Assembly: GCA_016786495.1 (NCBI GenBank)
Contig: JAEUUJ010000046.1
Location: 1 to 64,000, forward strand
DNA: 64,000 nt
Source of the DNA: Cyclobacteriaceae bacterium
GTDB taxonomy: Bacteria > Bacteroidota > Bacteroidia > Cytophagales > Cyclobacteriaceae
Direction: 5' to 3'
Made by a program: the position numbers and the translations under genes. Positions 6,212-14,587 of this stretch are shown one piece after another. Positions within the stretch are counted from its first letter, which is position 1. The number at the start of each line of letters is the position of its first letter. The notes below the pieces were generated by a model. That model was not told where the DNA came from. It was given only the letters and a program-made list of their open reading frames with translations, and did not search any database.

Positions 6212-8428
6212 ATGAAAGGTCTACCGGTTTTAATTGTTTGGCTGATGGGAGTATCAGCCTTTGCACAAGTCAGGATTAGTGTTGTGGATCACAAACAAAA
6301 GCTCGAAGGAGCATCCGTGGTGGTCCAGTCAGGAGAAACATCAAACACGTTTATTACGAACGAAGCCGGAGTTGTCGAAATTCCTTCAACCGGGTTCCCG
6401 ATAACTGTCACGGGTTCGTATGTTGGTTATTCCAGTCAGGCATTGACGATTTCATCGGCAGGGGATTTCTCCCTTGAGTTGACTCCGCTCACGGCACAGC
6501 TTGATGAAGTGGTTGTTACCGGGCAGTTTGAACCGCAATCGGTAAGCCGATCGGTGGTGAAAGTGAAAACCATCTCGGCTGAAACCATTCGGGCCAAAGG
6601 TGCAACCCGACTGCAGGACGTACTGAATACAGAACTGAACGTTCGTTTTTCGATGGACCCTGCCTTGGGCGTATCTACCATGTCGATGCAAGGGCTTTCC
6701 GGACAAAACGTAAAAGTACTGATTGATGGCATTCCGGTAATCGGCCGGCAAGGGACTTCCAACGCGGTTGACCTCAATCAGCTTAACCTGAATTCGATTG
6801 ACCGGATTGAAATTATTGAAGGTCCGATGTCAACAATCTATGGTGCCGATGCCTTGGCGGGCGTGATCAACATTATTACCCGGAAGCCCGAGAAAGAGAA
6901 GTTGACGGGTTCGGTCAGGCTGCATGAGGAGAACATTGGAAACGAATACAGCTTTTTCAAAGAAGGCATTCACCAGGAAAGCGTGAATCTTGGCTATCGC
7001 GGAAAATCATTTTATACCTTAGCAGACTTTGGTCATAATTATTCCGGAGGCTGGCAGGGCGATTCAACAGGCCGTGAGAAGCAATGGCACCCGAAACGGC
7101 AATGGATCGGGAGCGGAGTGGTGGGCGTTCAACGTGAGAGCTGGAATATGTCTTACCGGCTCGATTACCTGAATGAAGATTTGTATGACCCGGCACATTT
7201 TTCGGGTAATGAGGCGATCGACCGCCACTATAAAACAAACCGCTTCATGCATCAGTTGCAGGGTGGCGTTACCATTAACGACAAACTCAGTTACAATGGC
7301 GCTGTGGCGTATACCGATTATAGCCGTGAAACACAAGCCATCGTGGTTAACAAAACAACGGGAGAGGAGACACTCGCGCTAAGCGGTCAGGAGCTTACGG
7401 AATACACGGGGATTACGATCCGCGGAACGTTGCAATACAAAATCAACAGTAAGCTTTCCGTTCAACCCGGCTATGATATCAACCTGGAGTCAGGGTCCGG
7501 TGGCCGGCTGCTGGCAGGAACAAACAGCATTCAGGATTTCGCAGGTTTTCTTTCTGCCGAGATCAGGCCGATCAAGTCGGTTGTCATTCGCCCGGGACTG
7601 CGCGTAGTTCATAACTCCGTTTACCAGGCACCACCGGTATTACCTTCACTCAATGTTAAGTTCGACCTGTCTTCGCGACATGACCTTCGCTTGTCGTACG
7701 GCCGGGGCTTCCGTGCGCCATCCATCCGTGAATTGTATTTCTATTTCTTCGACAGCAACCACCAGGTGGAAGGAAATCCGGATCTCGAGGCGGAACTCTC
7801 GCACAGCTTCAGCGCAAACTGGAACTGGCGTGTGCTCTCAACTGAAAAGCTGACTTACACAACCACGCTTGGTGGATTTTACAACACGGTGGATAATATG
7901 ATAACGAATGCATTGCGTCCCAATTCTACGGTGTACTCATACTTCAACATGGACACCTATAAGACGGAAGGTGTTACATTTAACAACAACCTGTCTGTTA
8001 GCCGGTTAAAGGTGACAGCTGGTTTTGCGTACACAGGTCGCTATAATCAGTTGCGGTTAGAGGATAGCAGCTTGCCGGAATTCATGTGGTCGCCTGAAGC
8101 GAACGCATCAATCGCGTATGAATTTGCCAAACTTGGCCTCACGGCGAATGTTTATTACAAGTACACCGGCAAGACACCATTCTATCAGCAGAACTTTTCC
8201 ACTACCCCTGCTACCATCGATCAGGCCGAAATAGAGGATTATCATTGGGCTGACGTAAGTCTGCAAAAAACATTTCTCAAACGCCTGAACGTAGTTGTGG
8301 GCGTACATAACCTGTTCGACCTGACGCGGGTTCAGTCGACCGGCATTTCAGCAGGCGGACATGGCAGCAACGGAAACTCGCTCGCATCCGGCCGCTCATG
8401 GTATACAACACTTGTCGTGAATCTCTAA
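6212..8428 (+). CDS. hmuR: TonB-dependent outer-membrane receptor, HmuR-like
   Basis: A 738-residue receptor. It has a signal peptide ending at about residue 19 (VSAFAQ), a carboxypeptidase-regulatory-like beta domain (about 20-100), a plug domain (about 110-225) with EIIEGPMSTIYGADALAGV, and a 22-strand-type barrel ending in the aromatic SWYTTLVVNL. The N-terminal extra domain is typical of Bacteroidota receptors. In Porphyromonas-type systems HmuR takes haem from the lipoprotein HmuY and moves it across the outer membrane using TonB energy. The next gene encodes a HmuY-like lipoprotein, 18 bases downstream, which supports haem as substrate; another siderophore-like ligand is possible. Confidence 0.85.
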   Translation: MKGLPVLIVWLMGVSAFAQVRISVVDHKQKLEGASVVVQSGETSNTFITNEAGVVEIPSTGFPITVTGSYVGYSSQALTISSAGDFSLELTPLTAQLDEVVVTGQFEPQSVSRSVVKVKTISAETIRAKGATRLQDVLNTELNVRFSMDPALGVSTMSMQGLSGQNVKVLIDGIPVIGRQGTSNAVDLNQLNLNSIDRIEIIEGPMSTIYGADALAGVINIITRKPEKEKLTGSVRLHEENIGNEYSFFKEGIHQESVNLGYRGKSFYTLADFGHNYSGGWQGDSTGREKQWHPKRQWIGSGVVGVQRESWNMSYRLDYLNEDLYDPAHFSGNEAIDRHYKTNRFMHQLQGGVTINDKLSYNGAVAYTDYSRETQAIVVNKTTGEETLALSGQELTEYTGITIRGTLQYKINSKLSVQPGYDINLESGSGGRLLAGTNSIQDFAGFLSAEIRPIKSVVIRPGLRVVHNSVYQAPPVLPSLNVKFDLSSRHDLRLSYGRGFRAPSIRELYFYFFDSNHQVEGNPDLEAELSHSFSANWNWRVLSTEKLTYTTTLGGFYNTVDNMITNALRPNSTVYSYFNMDTYKTEGVTFNNNLSVSRLKVTAGFAYTGRYNQLRLEDSSLPEFMWSPEANASIAYEFAKLGLTANVYYKYTGKTPFYQQNFSTTPATIDQAEIEDYHWADVSLQKTFLKRLNVVVGVHNLFDLTRVQSTGISAGGHGSNGNSLASGRSWYTTLVVNL

Positions 8429-8446
8429 TTACTAATCATAAAACAC

Positions 8447-9841
8447 ATGTATCATACATCCATCAAATTTTTAGCAATTCTGTTTCTAGCAGTCGTTACC
8501 CTTTCTTCCTGTGAAGACGATCCCAAACTCCCGGATAACCAGCTTCAGTTCGAATCTAGCGTAGCCGGAATTTCAAGTGAAGACGAGTCGCTTACGCTGA
8601 ACATGACCTTGTCGCGTGCCGCATCATCGGACGTGGTTGTTACACTTTCGGTAAACGGTGGTGCGTTGGTTTATGGAACGGATTTTACAACCACTCCTGC
8701 AGCCGTAAGCAACCTGATTACCGTAACCATACCAGCCGGTGAAACCACAGCAGCAATCGCGTTGAACAAAATTGCAGGTGTAGGCTTCAGCGGAGATGAA
8801 ATTGTTGTTTTTGAGGTGGTATCGATTGATGGCACTCCGGTACCGGGCGAGAATTCGAAAGTCTCTGTGACGTTTTCGGAAATCACCGTTACTTCGGCAG
8901 CCATGAGCATTCGGGGAGGCGGACCGACATTTCCGAACCGTGTATTTATTGATTTGAGTGCGAATCGTCAGACGGCTGTAAACCGCACCGATTGGGATTT
9001 TGGTTTCTACACTGCGGAAGGGGAATTTAAAGTTATCCTGAACTCCGGACTTTCTATGCTCGCAAAACCATTAGACAAAACCGATCTGACCACGGTCACT
9101 GCAGCGGATACCGTTGGACTGGGAGCCTCGTTTACCACGGATGCATTTTCGGTTGATAACATCGGCTACATTGATGATCCTTCCGGAAACCTGAGCAACC
9201 TGGCGATTAACGATGTTTCCGCAGCGGCTTCTGAAAACAACGTGTACATCGTAAACCGCGGAAAAGATGCGGCCGGAAATCAGCGCAGCTGGAAAAAGAT
9301 TCGTGTACTCCGCAATGGCGATAACTACACCATTCAATATGCGGACATTGCAGCGACAACTTTTCAGACGCTGGAGATCACACGCGATAATTCATATGTG
9401 TTTAATTACGTAAGCCTGGATGCAAACAGCGCTGTTCAACCGGAACCTGAAAAAGGTAAATGGGACATCGCGTACACCACGTTTATGAATCAAACCAACC
9501 TCGGTGAAGGATTAATTCCATACATGTTCAATGACTTTATCATTCAGAATCGTGCAGGTGTTCAAACCATCCAGTTGCTCGTGGCAAATGCAGGTGAGTA
9601 CGCTGACTTCGATGCTGCTGATTTGGCGGGCGTGGTTTTCAGTTCAACACAAACAACCATCGGCTCAGGCTGGAGAAGCGGGGGCGGACCATCCACACCG
9701 CCATCGTTGCGTACCGACAGGTTCTATCTCGTGAAGGACGCTGACGGAAATATTTATAAGATGAAATTCACTGCATTGACAACCGATGGAGAGCGCGGCA
9801 GGCCGGCCATTGAGTATGCGCTGGTGAGTGCAGGATCCTAA
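8447..9841 (+). CDS. hmuY: HmuY-family lipoprotein with N-terminal Calx-beta-like domain
   Basis: A 464-residue lipoprotein: the signal peptide ends in a lipobox LSSC, Cys at about residue 22. Residues about 35-145 look like a Calx-beta or Ig-like strand domain (FESSVAGISSEDESLTLNM, then TIPAGETTAAI). The rest carries HmuY features: VFIDLSANRQTAVNRTDWDF, an internal ILNSGLSM, KGKWDIAYTTF and a C-terminal YKMKFTAL. Family members are surface haem binders that hand haem to the HmuR receptor encoded just upstream. The extra N-terminal domain roughly doubles the usual length and may act as a spacer above the membrane. The two His haem ligands of P. gingivalis HmuY cannot be placed by eye. Confidence 0.8.
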   Translation: MYHTSIKFLAILFLAVVTLSSCEDDPKLPDNQLQFESSVAGISSEDESLTLNMTLSRAASSDVVVTLSVNGGALVYGTDFTTTPAAVSNLITVTIPAGETTAAIALNKIAGVGFSGDEIVVFEVVSIDGTPVPGENSKVSVTFSEITVTSAAMSIRGGGPTFPNRVFIDLSANRQTAVNRTDWDFGFYTAEGEFKVILNSGLSMLAKPLDKTDLTTVTAADTVGLGASFTTDAFSVDNIGYIDDPSGNLSNLAINDVSAAASENNVYIVNRGKDAAGNQRSWKKIRVLRNGDNYTIQYADIAATTFQTLEITRDNSYVFNYVSLDANSAVQPEPEKGKWDIAYTTFMNQTNLGEGLIPYMFNDFIIQNRAGVQTIQLLVANAGEYADFDAADLAGVVFSSTQTTIGSGWRSGGGPSTPPSLRTDRFYLVKDADGNIYKMKFTALTTDGERGRPAIEYALVSAGS

Positions 9842-9850
9842 GCGCTGCGA

Positions 9851-9880
9851 AATCAGGAGGTTCACGTTAACCTCCTGATT
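9851..9880 (+). terminator. Terminator-like hairpin after the haem receptor operon
   Basis: Perfect 12-base arms AATCAGGAGGTT (9851-9862) and AACCTCCTGATT (9869-9880) enclose a 6-base loop, and a T-rich stretch (TTCATTTGTTT) follows. It lies 10 bases after the hmuY-like stop codon. Confidence 0.8.
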
Positions 9881-9913
9881 TTCATTTGTTTCCGATGAAA
9901 TTGTTTTGATTTG

Positions 9914-9921
9914 TATCTTCG
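9914..9921 (+). promoter_or_regulatory. -7 promoter box of the DUF4920 gene
   Basis: TATCTTCG differs from TAnnTTTG at one position and lies 22 bases before the preferred ATG at 9944. It decides against the upstream TTG start at 9911, which would fall before the transcription start. Confidence 0.45.
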
Positions 9922-9943
9922 CACAGCTCTAAATCAACAAACG

Positions 9944-10423
9944 ATGAAATTAACGCAGATATACCTTGTTCTTTTTCTCCTCACGGCAGCGGTTTGTGTA
10001 AATGCGCAGCCTCCAAAAACACCGGCAACACCCGGAACAACCTTTGGCCAAGCCGTAACAGCCGACAACGCCACCGCAGTCGCTGAACTTCCCAACCTGA
10101 TGGCCGACCAGCAGCAGGTTGATGTAAAAGTTACCGGTAGAGTATTGGATGTTTGTCCGAAGAAAGGTTGCTGGATGACACTCGAACTTCCGGATAAGTC
10201 AACGGTGCTTGTAAAGTTCAAGGATTACGGATTTTTTGTTCCGCTGGAACTGATAGGAAAAACGGTGGTACTGGAAGGGCAGGCCAAGAAGATTGAAACT
10301 TCCGTGGCTGAGCTGAAGCACTATGCAGAAGATGCGAAGAAATCAAAAGAAGAAATTGACGCGATCAAAGAACCTAAAAAAGAAATCCGCCTTACAGCCA
10401 ACGGAGTTCTGGTAGTAAAATAA
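9944..10423 (+). CDS. DUF4920 family exported protein
   Basis: A 159-residue protein with a signal peptide (hydrophobic LYLVLFLL-type core, ending VNAQ at about residue 22). The mature part has an OB-like beta fold: DVKVTGRVLDVCPKKGCWM, LPDKSTVLVKFKDYGFFVP and GKTVVLEGQAKK. The CPKKGCW motif is the hallmark of DUF4920 and could bind metal or form a disulfide. The C-terminus is charged. Function of the family is not known. I chose ATG 9944 because a promoter box overlaps the upstream TTG and because the signal peptide begins here. The next gene starts inside its stop codon (TAATG), so the two are coupled. Confidence 0.82.
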   Translation: MKLTQIYLVLFLLTAAVCVNAQPPKTPATPGTTFGQAVTADNATAVAELPNLMADQQQVDVKVTGRVLDVCPKKGCWMTLELPDKSTVLVKFKDYGFFVPLELIGKTVVLEGQAKKIETSVAELKHYAEDAKKSKEEIDAIKEPKKEIRLTANGVLVVK

Positions 10424-10731
10424 TGAAGAGCATTAGAAACCTTAGAATTATCGGGATACTCGAAGGAGTATCCTTTCTTGTGTTGGGAGCCGCCATGGTG
10501 GTTAAGTACGGGTATGGCATTCCGGAGGCTGTGAAGTATCCGGGCTGGGCACACGGATTGTTGTTTGTGCTGTACATCGTTGCTGTTCCGCTGGCGCAAA
10601 AAGCGATGAACTGGAATTTTAAATGGCTGGTGATCGCCTGGGCGGCAAGTGTGATCCCGCTGGGCACCTTCTTCCTGGATAAGTATTTGGTGAAACGTGA
10701 AAAGGAGTTGCTCGCTGAGCAACCAGTTTAA
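10423..10731 (+). CDS. DUF3817 family small membrane protein
   Basis: A 102-residue integral membrane protein with three hydrophobic segments. It matches DUF3817 in its opening (RIIGILEGVSFLVLGAAMVV), the central PGWAHGLLFVLY motif and the closing ASVIPLGTFFLDKYLVK. Members are small inner-membrane proteins of unknown function, sometimes fused to or next to transporters. The ATG overlaps the stop codon of the DUF4920 gene, so both are made from one transcript; a terminator follows about 25 bases after the stop. Confidence 0.82.
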   Translation: MKSIRNLRIIGILEGVSFLVLGAAMVVKYGYGIPEAVKYPGWAHGLLFVLYIVAVPLAQKAMNWNFKWLVIAWAASVIPLGTFFLDKYLVKREKELLAEQPV

Positions 10732-10750
10732 CTAATTTAAAGACCTTTTG

Positions 10751-10780
10751 AAAAAGCCACCGTAATGGGTGGTTTTTTTT
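10751..10780 (+). terminator. Intrinsic terminator after the DUF4920/DUF3817 pair
   Basis: Stem CCACC/GGTGG (10757-10761 and 10768-10772), extendable by A-T pairs, followed by eight T residues. Confidence 0.8.
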
Positions 10781-10807
10781 GGGCCGAATATGTCGGGAGT
10801 TACCTGC

Positions 10808-10835
10808 AAAAAAAAAGAGGCCCGAAAGCCTCTTT
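10808..10835 (-). terminator. Intrinsic terminator after aconitase
   Basis: Arms AAAGAGGC (10814-10821) and GCCTCTTT (10828-10835) around CCGAAA. On the minus strand the stem is followed by a run of T residues (A-run 10808-10816 on the plus strand). Confidence 0.8.
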
Positions 10836-10861
10836 CATTATTGGGTACTGATGTAAGAATA

Positions 10862-13333
10862 TTACTTCTTCTTTTTAGCAGCCTTCTTAACCACCTTCTT
10901 TGCTGCCTTTTTAGCCTTCACAACTTTCTTCGCTGCCTTCTTAACCACTTTCCTAGCGGCCTTTTTAGGTGCTTTCTTCGCTGACTTTTTGGTCAACGCC
11001 TTCTTAATCTTCTTCGCCACAGCCTTGATCTTTTTACCAAGTGTCTTTCTGGCAGGTGCTTTTGCCGGCTTCGAAAGTTCTTTAGCCATCAGGTTCAATG
11101 CTGAACCGGCTTTGAACCACTCGATCTGACCTGCATTGTAGGTATGGTTAACCTTGATGGTGTCGCTGGTGCCGTTCTTGTGATGCAGCACAAGCGTCAG
11201 CTGCTTTTCAGGAGCAAACGATGTCAGGTCTACAATATCAATTGTGTCATCCTCCTGAAAGCGATCGTAGTCTCCTTCATTGGCGAACGTTAACCCGAGC
11301 ATACCCTGCTTTTTCAGGTTGGTCTCGTGAATACGGGCAAATGATTTTACCAGGATTACCCGGATACCCAGGTGCCGTGGCTGCATCGCTGCGTGTTCGC
11401 GTGACGATCCTTCTCCGTAGTTATGGTCACCCACAACAATCGTTGGGATACCTGCGGCTTTGTACGCGCGCTGCGTGGCCGGCACCGGACCGTATTCTCC
11501 GGTCAGTTGGTTCTTAACGCTGTCAGTCTTTTCATTAAAATAATTCAATGCACCGGTCAGCGTGTTATTCGCGATGTTATCCAAGTGTCCGCGGAAGCGT
11601 AACCAGGGACCTGCCATTGAAATGTGGTCTGTCGTACATTTTCCTTTGGCTTTGATCAACAGTTTCATACCCGTCAGGTTCTTGCCGTCCCATGGTGCGA
11701 ACGGAGCAAGTGCCTGAAGGCGGTTTGAGTCAGGCTTAATCTTCACCGAAACCTTGCTGCCGTCTTTGGCAGGAGCGAGATAGCCCGCATCTTTTACAGC
11801 AAACCCTTTTGGCGGAAGCTCAACGCCTTTCGGCTCATCAAGCTTCACGGCCTGTCCGTCTTCGTTGATCAGCGTATCTTTCAACGGGTTGAACGTCAGG
11901 TCGCCTGCGATTGCAAAGGCTGTGGTGATTTCCGGCGAGGCCACGAACGCATGCGTGTTCGGGTTACCGTCATTACGCTTCGCAAAGTTCCGGTTGAAGG
12001 ATGTGATGATGGAGTTTGCACGGTTCGGATCATTAGTATGACGCGACCACTGACCGATACACGGTCCGCAGGCATTTGCCAGCACAACGCCACCCATTTT
12101 ATCAAACACGCCCAGGAAGCCGTCACGTTCTACTGTGTACCGAACTTGTTCAGAACCCGGTGTAATGGTAAACTCTGCCTTTGCTTTCAGTTTCTTATCA
12201 ACGGCTTGTTTCGCGAGGGAAGCAGAACGTGAAATGTCTTCGTATGATGAGTTGGTACACGATCCGATCAAGCCAACTTCGAGGCGCTGAGGCCAGTTGT
12301 TCTTTTTAACTTCCTCGGCAAACTGTGAGATTGGAATCGCACGGTCGGGTGTGAACGGCCCGTTCACGTGTGGCTCAAGTGTTGAAAGATCAATTTCAAT
12401 CACCTGATCGAAGTACTTTTCAGGATTTGCATACACTTCCGGATCGCCCTTCAGGTGTTCTTTTACTTTATCGGCCAAATCGGCAACTTCCTTACGGCCT
12501 GTTCCGCGCAGATACAGCGCCATCTTTTCATCGTAGCCAAAAGTTGATGTTGTTGCACCGATTTCAGCACCCATGTTACAGATGGTTCCTTTACCGGTAC
12601 ACGACAATGAGTCAGCACCCGGCCCGAAGTATTCAACGATAGCTCCGGTTCCGCCTTTTACAGTCAGGATTCCGGCAACTTTCAGGATAACGTCTTTTGA
12701 AGAAGTCCAGCCGCTCAGTTTACCAGTGAGTTTAACACCGATAAGCTTGGGCCACTTCAGTTCCCATGGCATACCCGCCATAACATCTACCGCATCGGCA
12801 CCGCCCACGCCAATGGCAACCATACCAATACCTCCTGCATTTACGGTGTGTGAATCGGTACCGATCATCATACCACCCGGGAAGCCATAGTTTTCAATTA
12901 CTACCTGGTGAATGATACCTGCGCCCGGTTTCCAGAAACCGATACCATATTTGTTAGACACAGACTCCAGGAAGCTAAACACTTCACCGCTGGCTGTGAT
13001 GGAATCCGCGAGGTCTTTCTTGGCACCGTCTTTCGCCAGGATCAGGTGATCGCAATGCACGGTTGAGGGAACCTGCACTTTCGGCATTCCGGCCGACATA
13101 AATTGAAGCAACGCCATTTGCGCGGTTGCATCCTGCATCGCCACACGGTCAGGCGAGAAGTTTACGTACGACTTTCCGCGGCCGAAATTTTCTATCGGCT
13201 GGTCTTTATGCAGGTGTGAATAGAGTATTTTTTCGGATAAGGTGAGTGGTTTTCCGACCACCTTACGGGCTTGTGCAATTTTTGCCGGCAGGTTCTTATA
13301 CACTGCCTTAATCATGTCTAAATCAAAGATCAT
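10862..13333 (-). CDS. acnA: Aconitate hydratase with lysine-rich histone H1-like C-terminal tail
   Basis: An 823-residue aconitase of the TCA cycle (citrate to isocitrate, cytoplasmic 4Fe-4S enzyme). Cluster-ligand motifs are visible: [11 protein letters not shown] and [12 protein letters not shown], with the swivelling domain ([32 protein letters not shown]) in the usual place. The catalytic body ends around residue 750. The last about 69 residues are almost only Lys, Ala and Val (pattern KKAAKKVV), like the C-terminal tail of histone H1 and the separate H1-like proteins at 56852 and 57409. The tail is in frame and ends in a clean stop, so it is a genuine fusion at sequence level. It may bind nucleic acid; this is inference. 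A terminator follows closely. Confidence 0.92.
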   Translation of the reverse strand: MIFDLDMIKAVYKNLPAKIAQARKVVGKPLTLSEKILYSHLHKDQPIENFGRGKSYVNFSPDRVAMQDATAQMALLQFMSAGMPKVQVPSTVHCDHLILAKDGAKKDLADSITASGEVFSFLESVSNKYGIGFWKPGAGIIHQVVIENYGFPGGMMIGTDSHTVNAGGIGMVAIGVGGADAVDVMAGMPWELKWPKLIGVKLTGKLSGWTSSKDVILKVAGILTVKGGTGAIVEYFGPGADSLSCTGKGTICNMGAEIGATTSTFGYDEKMALYLRGTGRKEVADLADKVKEHLKGDPEVYANPEKYFDQVIEIDLSTLEPHVNGPFTPDRAIPISQFAEEVKKNNWPQRLEVGLIGSCTNSSYEDISRSASLAKQAVDKKLKAKAEFTITPGSEQVRYTVERDGFLGVFDKMGGVVLANACGPCIGQWSRHTNDPNRANSIITSFNRNFAKRNDGNPNTHAFVASPEITTAFAIAGDLTFNPLKDTLINEDGQAVKLDEPKGVELPPKGFAVKDAGYLAPAKDGSKVSVKIKPDSNRLQALAPFAPWDGKNLTGMKLLIKAKGKCTTDHISMAGPWLRFRGHLDNIANNTLTGALNYFNEKTDSVKNQLTGEYGPVPATQRAYKAAGIPTIVVGDHNYGEGSSREHAAMQPRHLGIRVILVKSFARIHETNLKKQGMLGLTFANEGDYDRFQEDDTIDIVDLTSFAPEKQLTLVLHHKNGTSDTIKVNHTYNAGQIEWFKAGSALNLMAKELSKPAKAPARKTLGKKIKAVAKKIKKALTKKSAKKAPKKAARKVVKKAAKKVVKAKKAAKKVVKKAAKKKK

Positions 13334-13416
13334 ATGGCGGGTTACGTTTTACGGTTCTAAACTAACAATTTATTTACTTTTTTGGGAATTCAGGCCGTTT
13401 TAAACGATTATAAATA

Positions 13417-13447
13417 CAAAGCCCCCCTGGTGATCAGGAGGGCTTTG
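13417..13447 (-). terminator. Terminator-like hairpin after folE
   Basis: Arms CAAAGCCC (13417-13424) and GGGCTTTG (13440-13447) with partial pairing inside (CCTG/CAGG). On the minus strand an A/T-rich tract (TATTTATAA) follows. It separates folE from the aconitase gene. Confidence 0.65.
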
Positions 13448-13474
13448 CAGGCAAGGATGCTGAAAATCATCCCG

Positions 13475-14155
13475 TTACTTGGCATTGATGTAGTTTAGAA
13501 ACTCCGTCTTCACATTCTGATCCTTGAATTTTCCGGAGAAGTATGCCGTACCGGTTTTGCTGTTGGTGTCGCTTACCCCGCGCGAAGCTACGCACATGTG
13601 GTTCGCGTCAACCACAACTCCGATGTCCTCTGTTTGCAGGATGCGTGAAAGTTCCTGGCCGATTTGCATGGTCAGGCGTTCCTGAACCTGCGGCCGCTTG
13701 GAGAAATACTGAACGATGCGGTTGATCTTCGACAGCCCGATTACTTTACCGGAAGAGATGTAGGCTACATGAGCTTTACCGTAAATGGGTACGAAGTGAT
13801 GCTCGCAATGTGAGTAAAAGGTGATATCCTTTTCCACCAGCATCTGATCGTACTTGTATTTGTTTTCAAACAGCTTGGCGTTTGGCCGGTTCTTTGGATT
13901 AAGTCCGCTGAACACTTCCTTCACGTACATTTTCGCCACGCGATGAGGCGTTCCGCTCAGGCTGTCATCGGTTAAATCAAGACCAAGAACGTTCATGATC
14001 TCACGGAAGTGACCTTCAATCTTCTTTACCTTTTCGTCATCCGTCATGTCGAATGCGTCAGGGCGCAGGGGAGTGTCGGCTGATCCCCCTGAGTGATCAT
14101 CATCCAAATCTGGATTAAGCGGACGGATATTCAACGAAATTTCTTTCGGTTTCAT
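13475..14155 (-). CDS. folE: GTP cyclohydrolase I
   Basis: A 226-residue enzyme that opens the GTP ring to give 7,8-dihydroneopterin triphosphate, first step of folate and also of 7-deazapurine synthesis. Motifs visible are GTPHRVAKMY, the zinc region YSHCEHHFVPIYGKAHVAY, and MCVASRGV with the second Cys ligand. The N-terminal STETPLR-like region (SADTPLRPDAF) is shared with other Bacteroidota FolE, so the start must lie upstream of it; ATG 14155 is preferred and 14164 is possible. Either choice overlaps the queD coding end by about 40-50 bases. QueD uses the FolE product, so the gene pair makes biochemical sense. Confidence 0.93.
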   Translation of the reverse strand: MKPKEISLNIRPLNPDLDDDHSGGSADTPLRPDAFDMTDDEKVKKIEGHFREIMNVLGLDLTDDSLSGTPHRVAKMYVKEVFSGLNPKNRPNAKLFENKYKYDQMLVEKDITFYSHCEHHFVPIYGKAHVAYISSGKVIGLSKINRIVQYFSKRPQVQERLTMQIGQELSRILQTEDIGVVVDANHMCVASRGVSDTNSKTGTAYFSGKFKDQNVKTEFLNYINAK

Positions 14156-14525
14156 ACAATACAACTTTTAGGTCAAGTGATGGATCAATCTTATCCCGCA
14201 AAATCTTCCAGATCACCATCACAATGTTTTCGGCAGTGGGATTGAGGTCTTTGAAATATTCTGTATCGAGATTTAAATTTTTGTGGTCGAATTTTTTCGT
14301 TACGTGCTCTTTGATCAGGTCGCTAAGCACTTTCATATCATATACGTAGCCGGTATGCGGATCGGTTTCCCCAACCAGGCTGACAATTACTTCATAATTA
14401 TGGCCATGGAAATTCGGATAACTGCACTTGCCAAAAACTTCCAGATTCTTGTCGTCCGACCAGGCCGGGTTAAAAAGCCTGTGAGCCGCGTTGAAATGCT
14501 CTTTCCTCGATACTTTTACCTTCAT
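14115..14525 (-). CDS. queD: 6-carboxy-tetrahydropterin synthase / PTPS family
   Basis: A 136-residue protein of the PTPS/QueD family. Zinc-binding His residues are in FNAAHRL (H15) and NFHGHNYEV; the catalytic-type Cys is in FGKCSYPN. In bacteria it usually converts dihydroneopterin triphosphate to 6-carboxytetrahydropterin on the way to queuosine. It lies directly upstream of and overlapping folE, which makes its substrate. No queC or queE is visible here, so a role in another pterin pathway is not excluded. The length is normal. Confidence 0.88.
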   Translation of the reverse strand: MKVKVSRKEHFNAAHRLFNPAWSDDKNLEVFGKCSYPNFHGHNYEVIVSLVGETDPHTGYVYDMKVLSDLIKEHVTKKFDHKNLNLDTEYFKDLNPTAENIVMVIWKILRDKIDPSLDLKVVLYETERNFVEYPSA

Positions 14526-14587
14526 TCAGTAAAAATAACAGGGATTAGCCGAAAAGGTTCAAAATAAAAGGTTGAAAAGGGAAAAAC

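Noticed and set aside
10769..10984. Plus-strand open frame of 71 codons over the aconitase tail
   Set aside because: It is the antisense of Lys codons, giving an artificial Leu/Phe-rich product, and it crosses two terminators.
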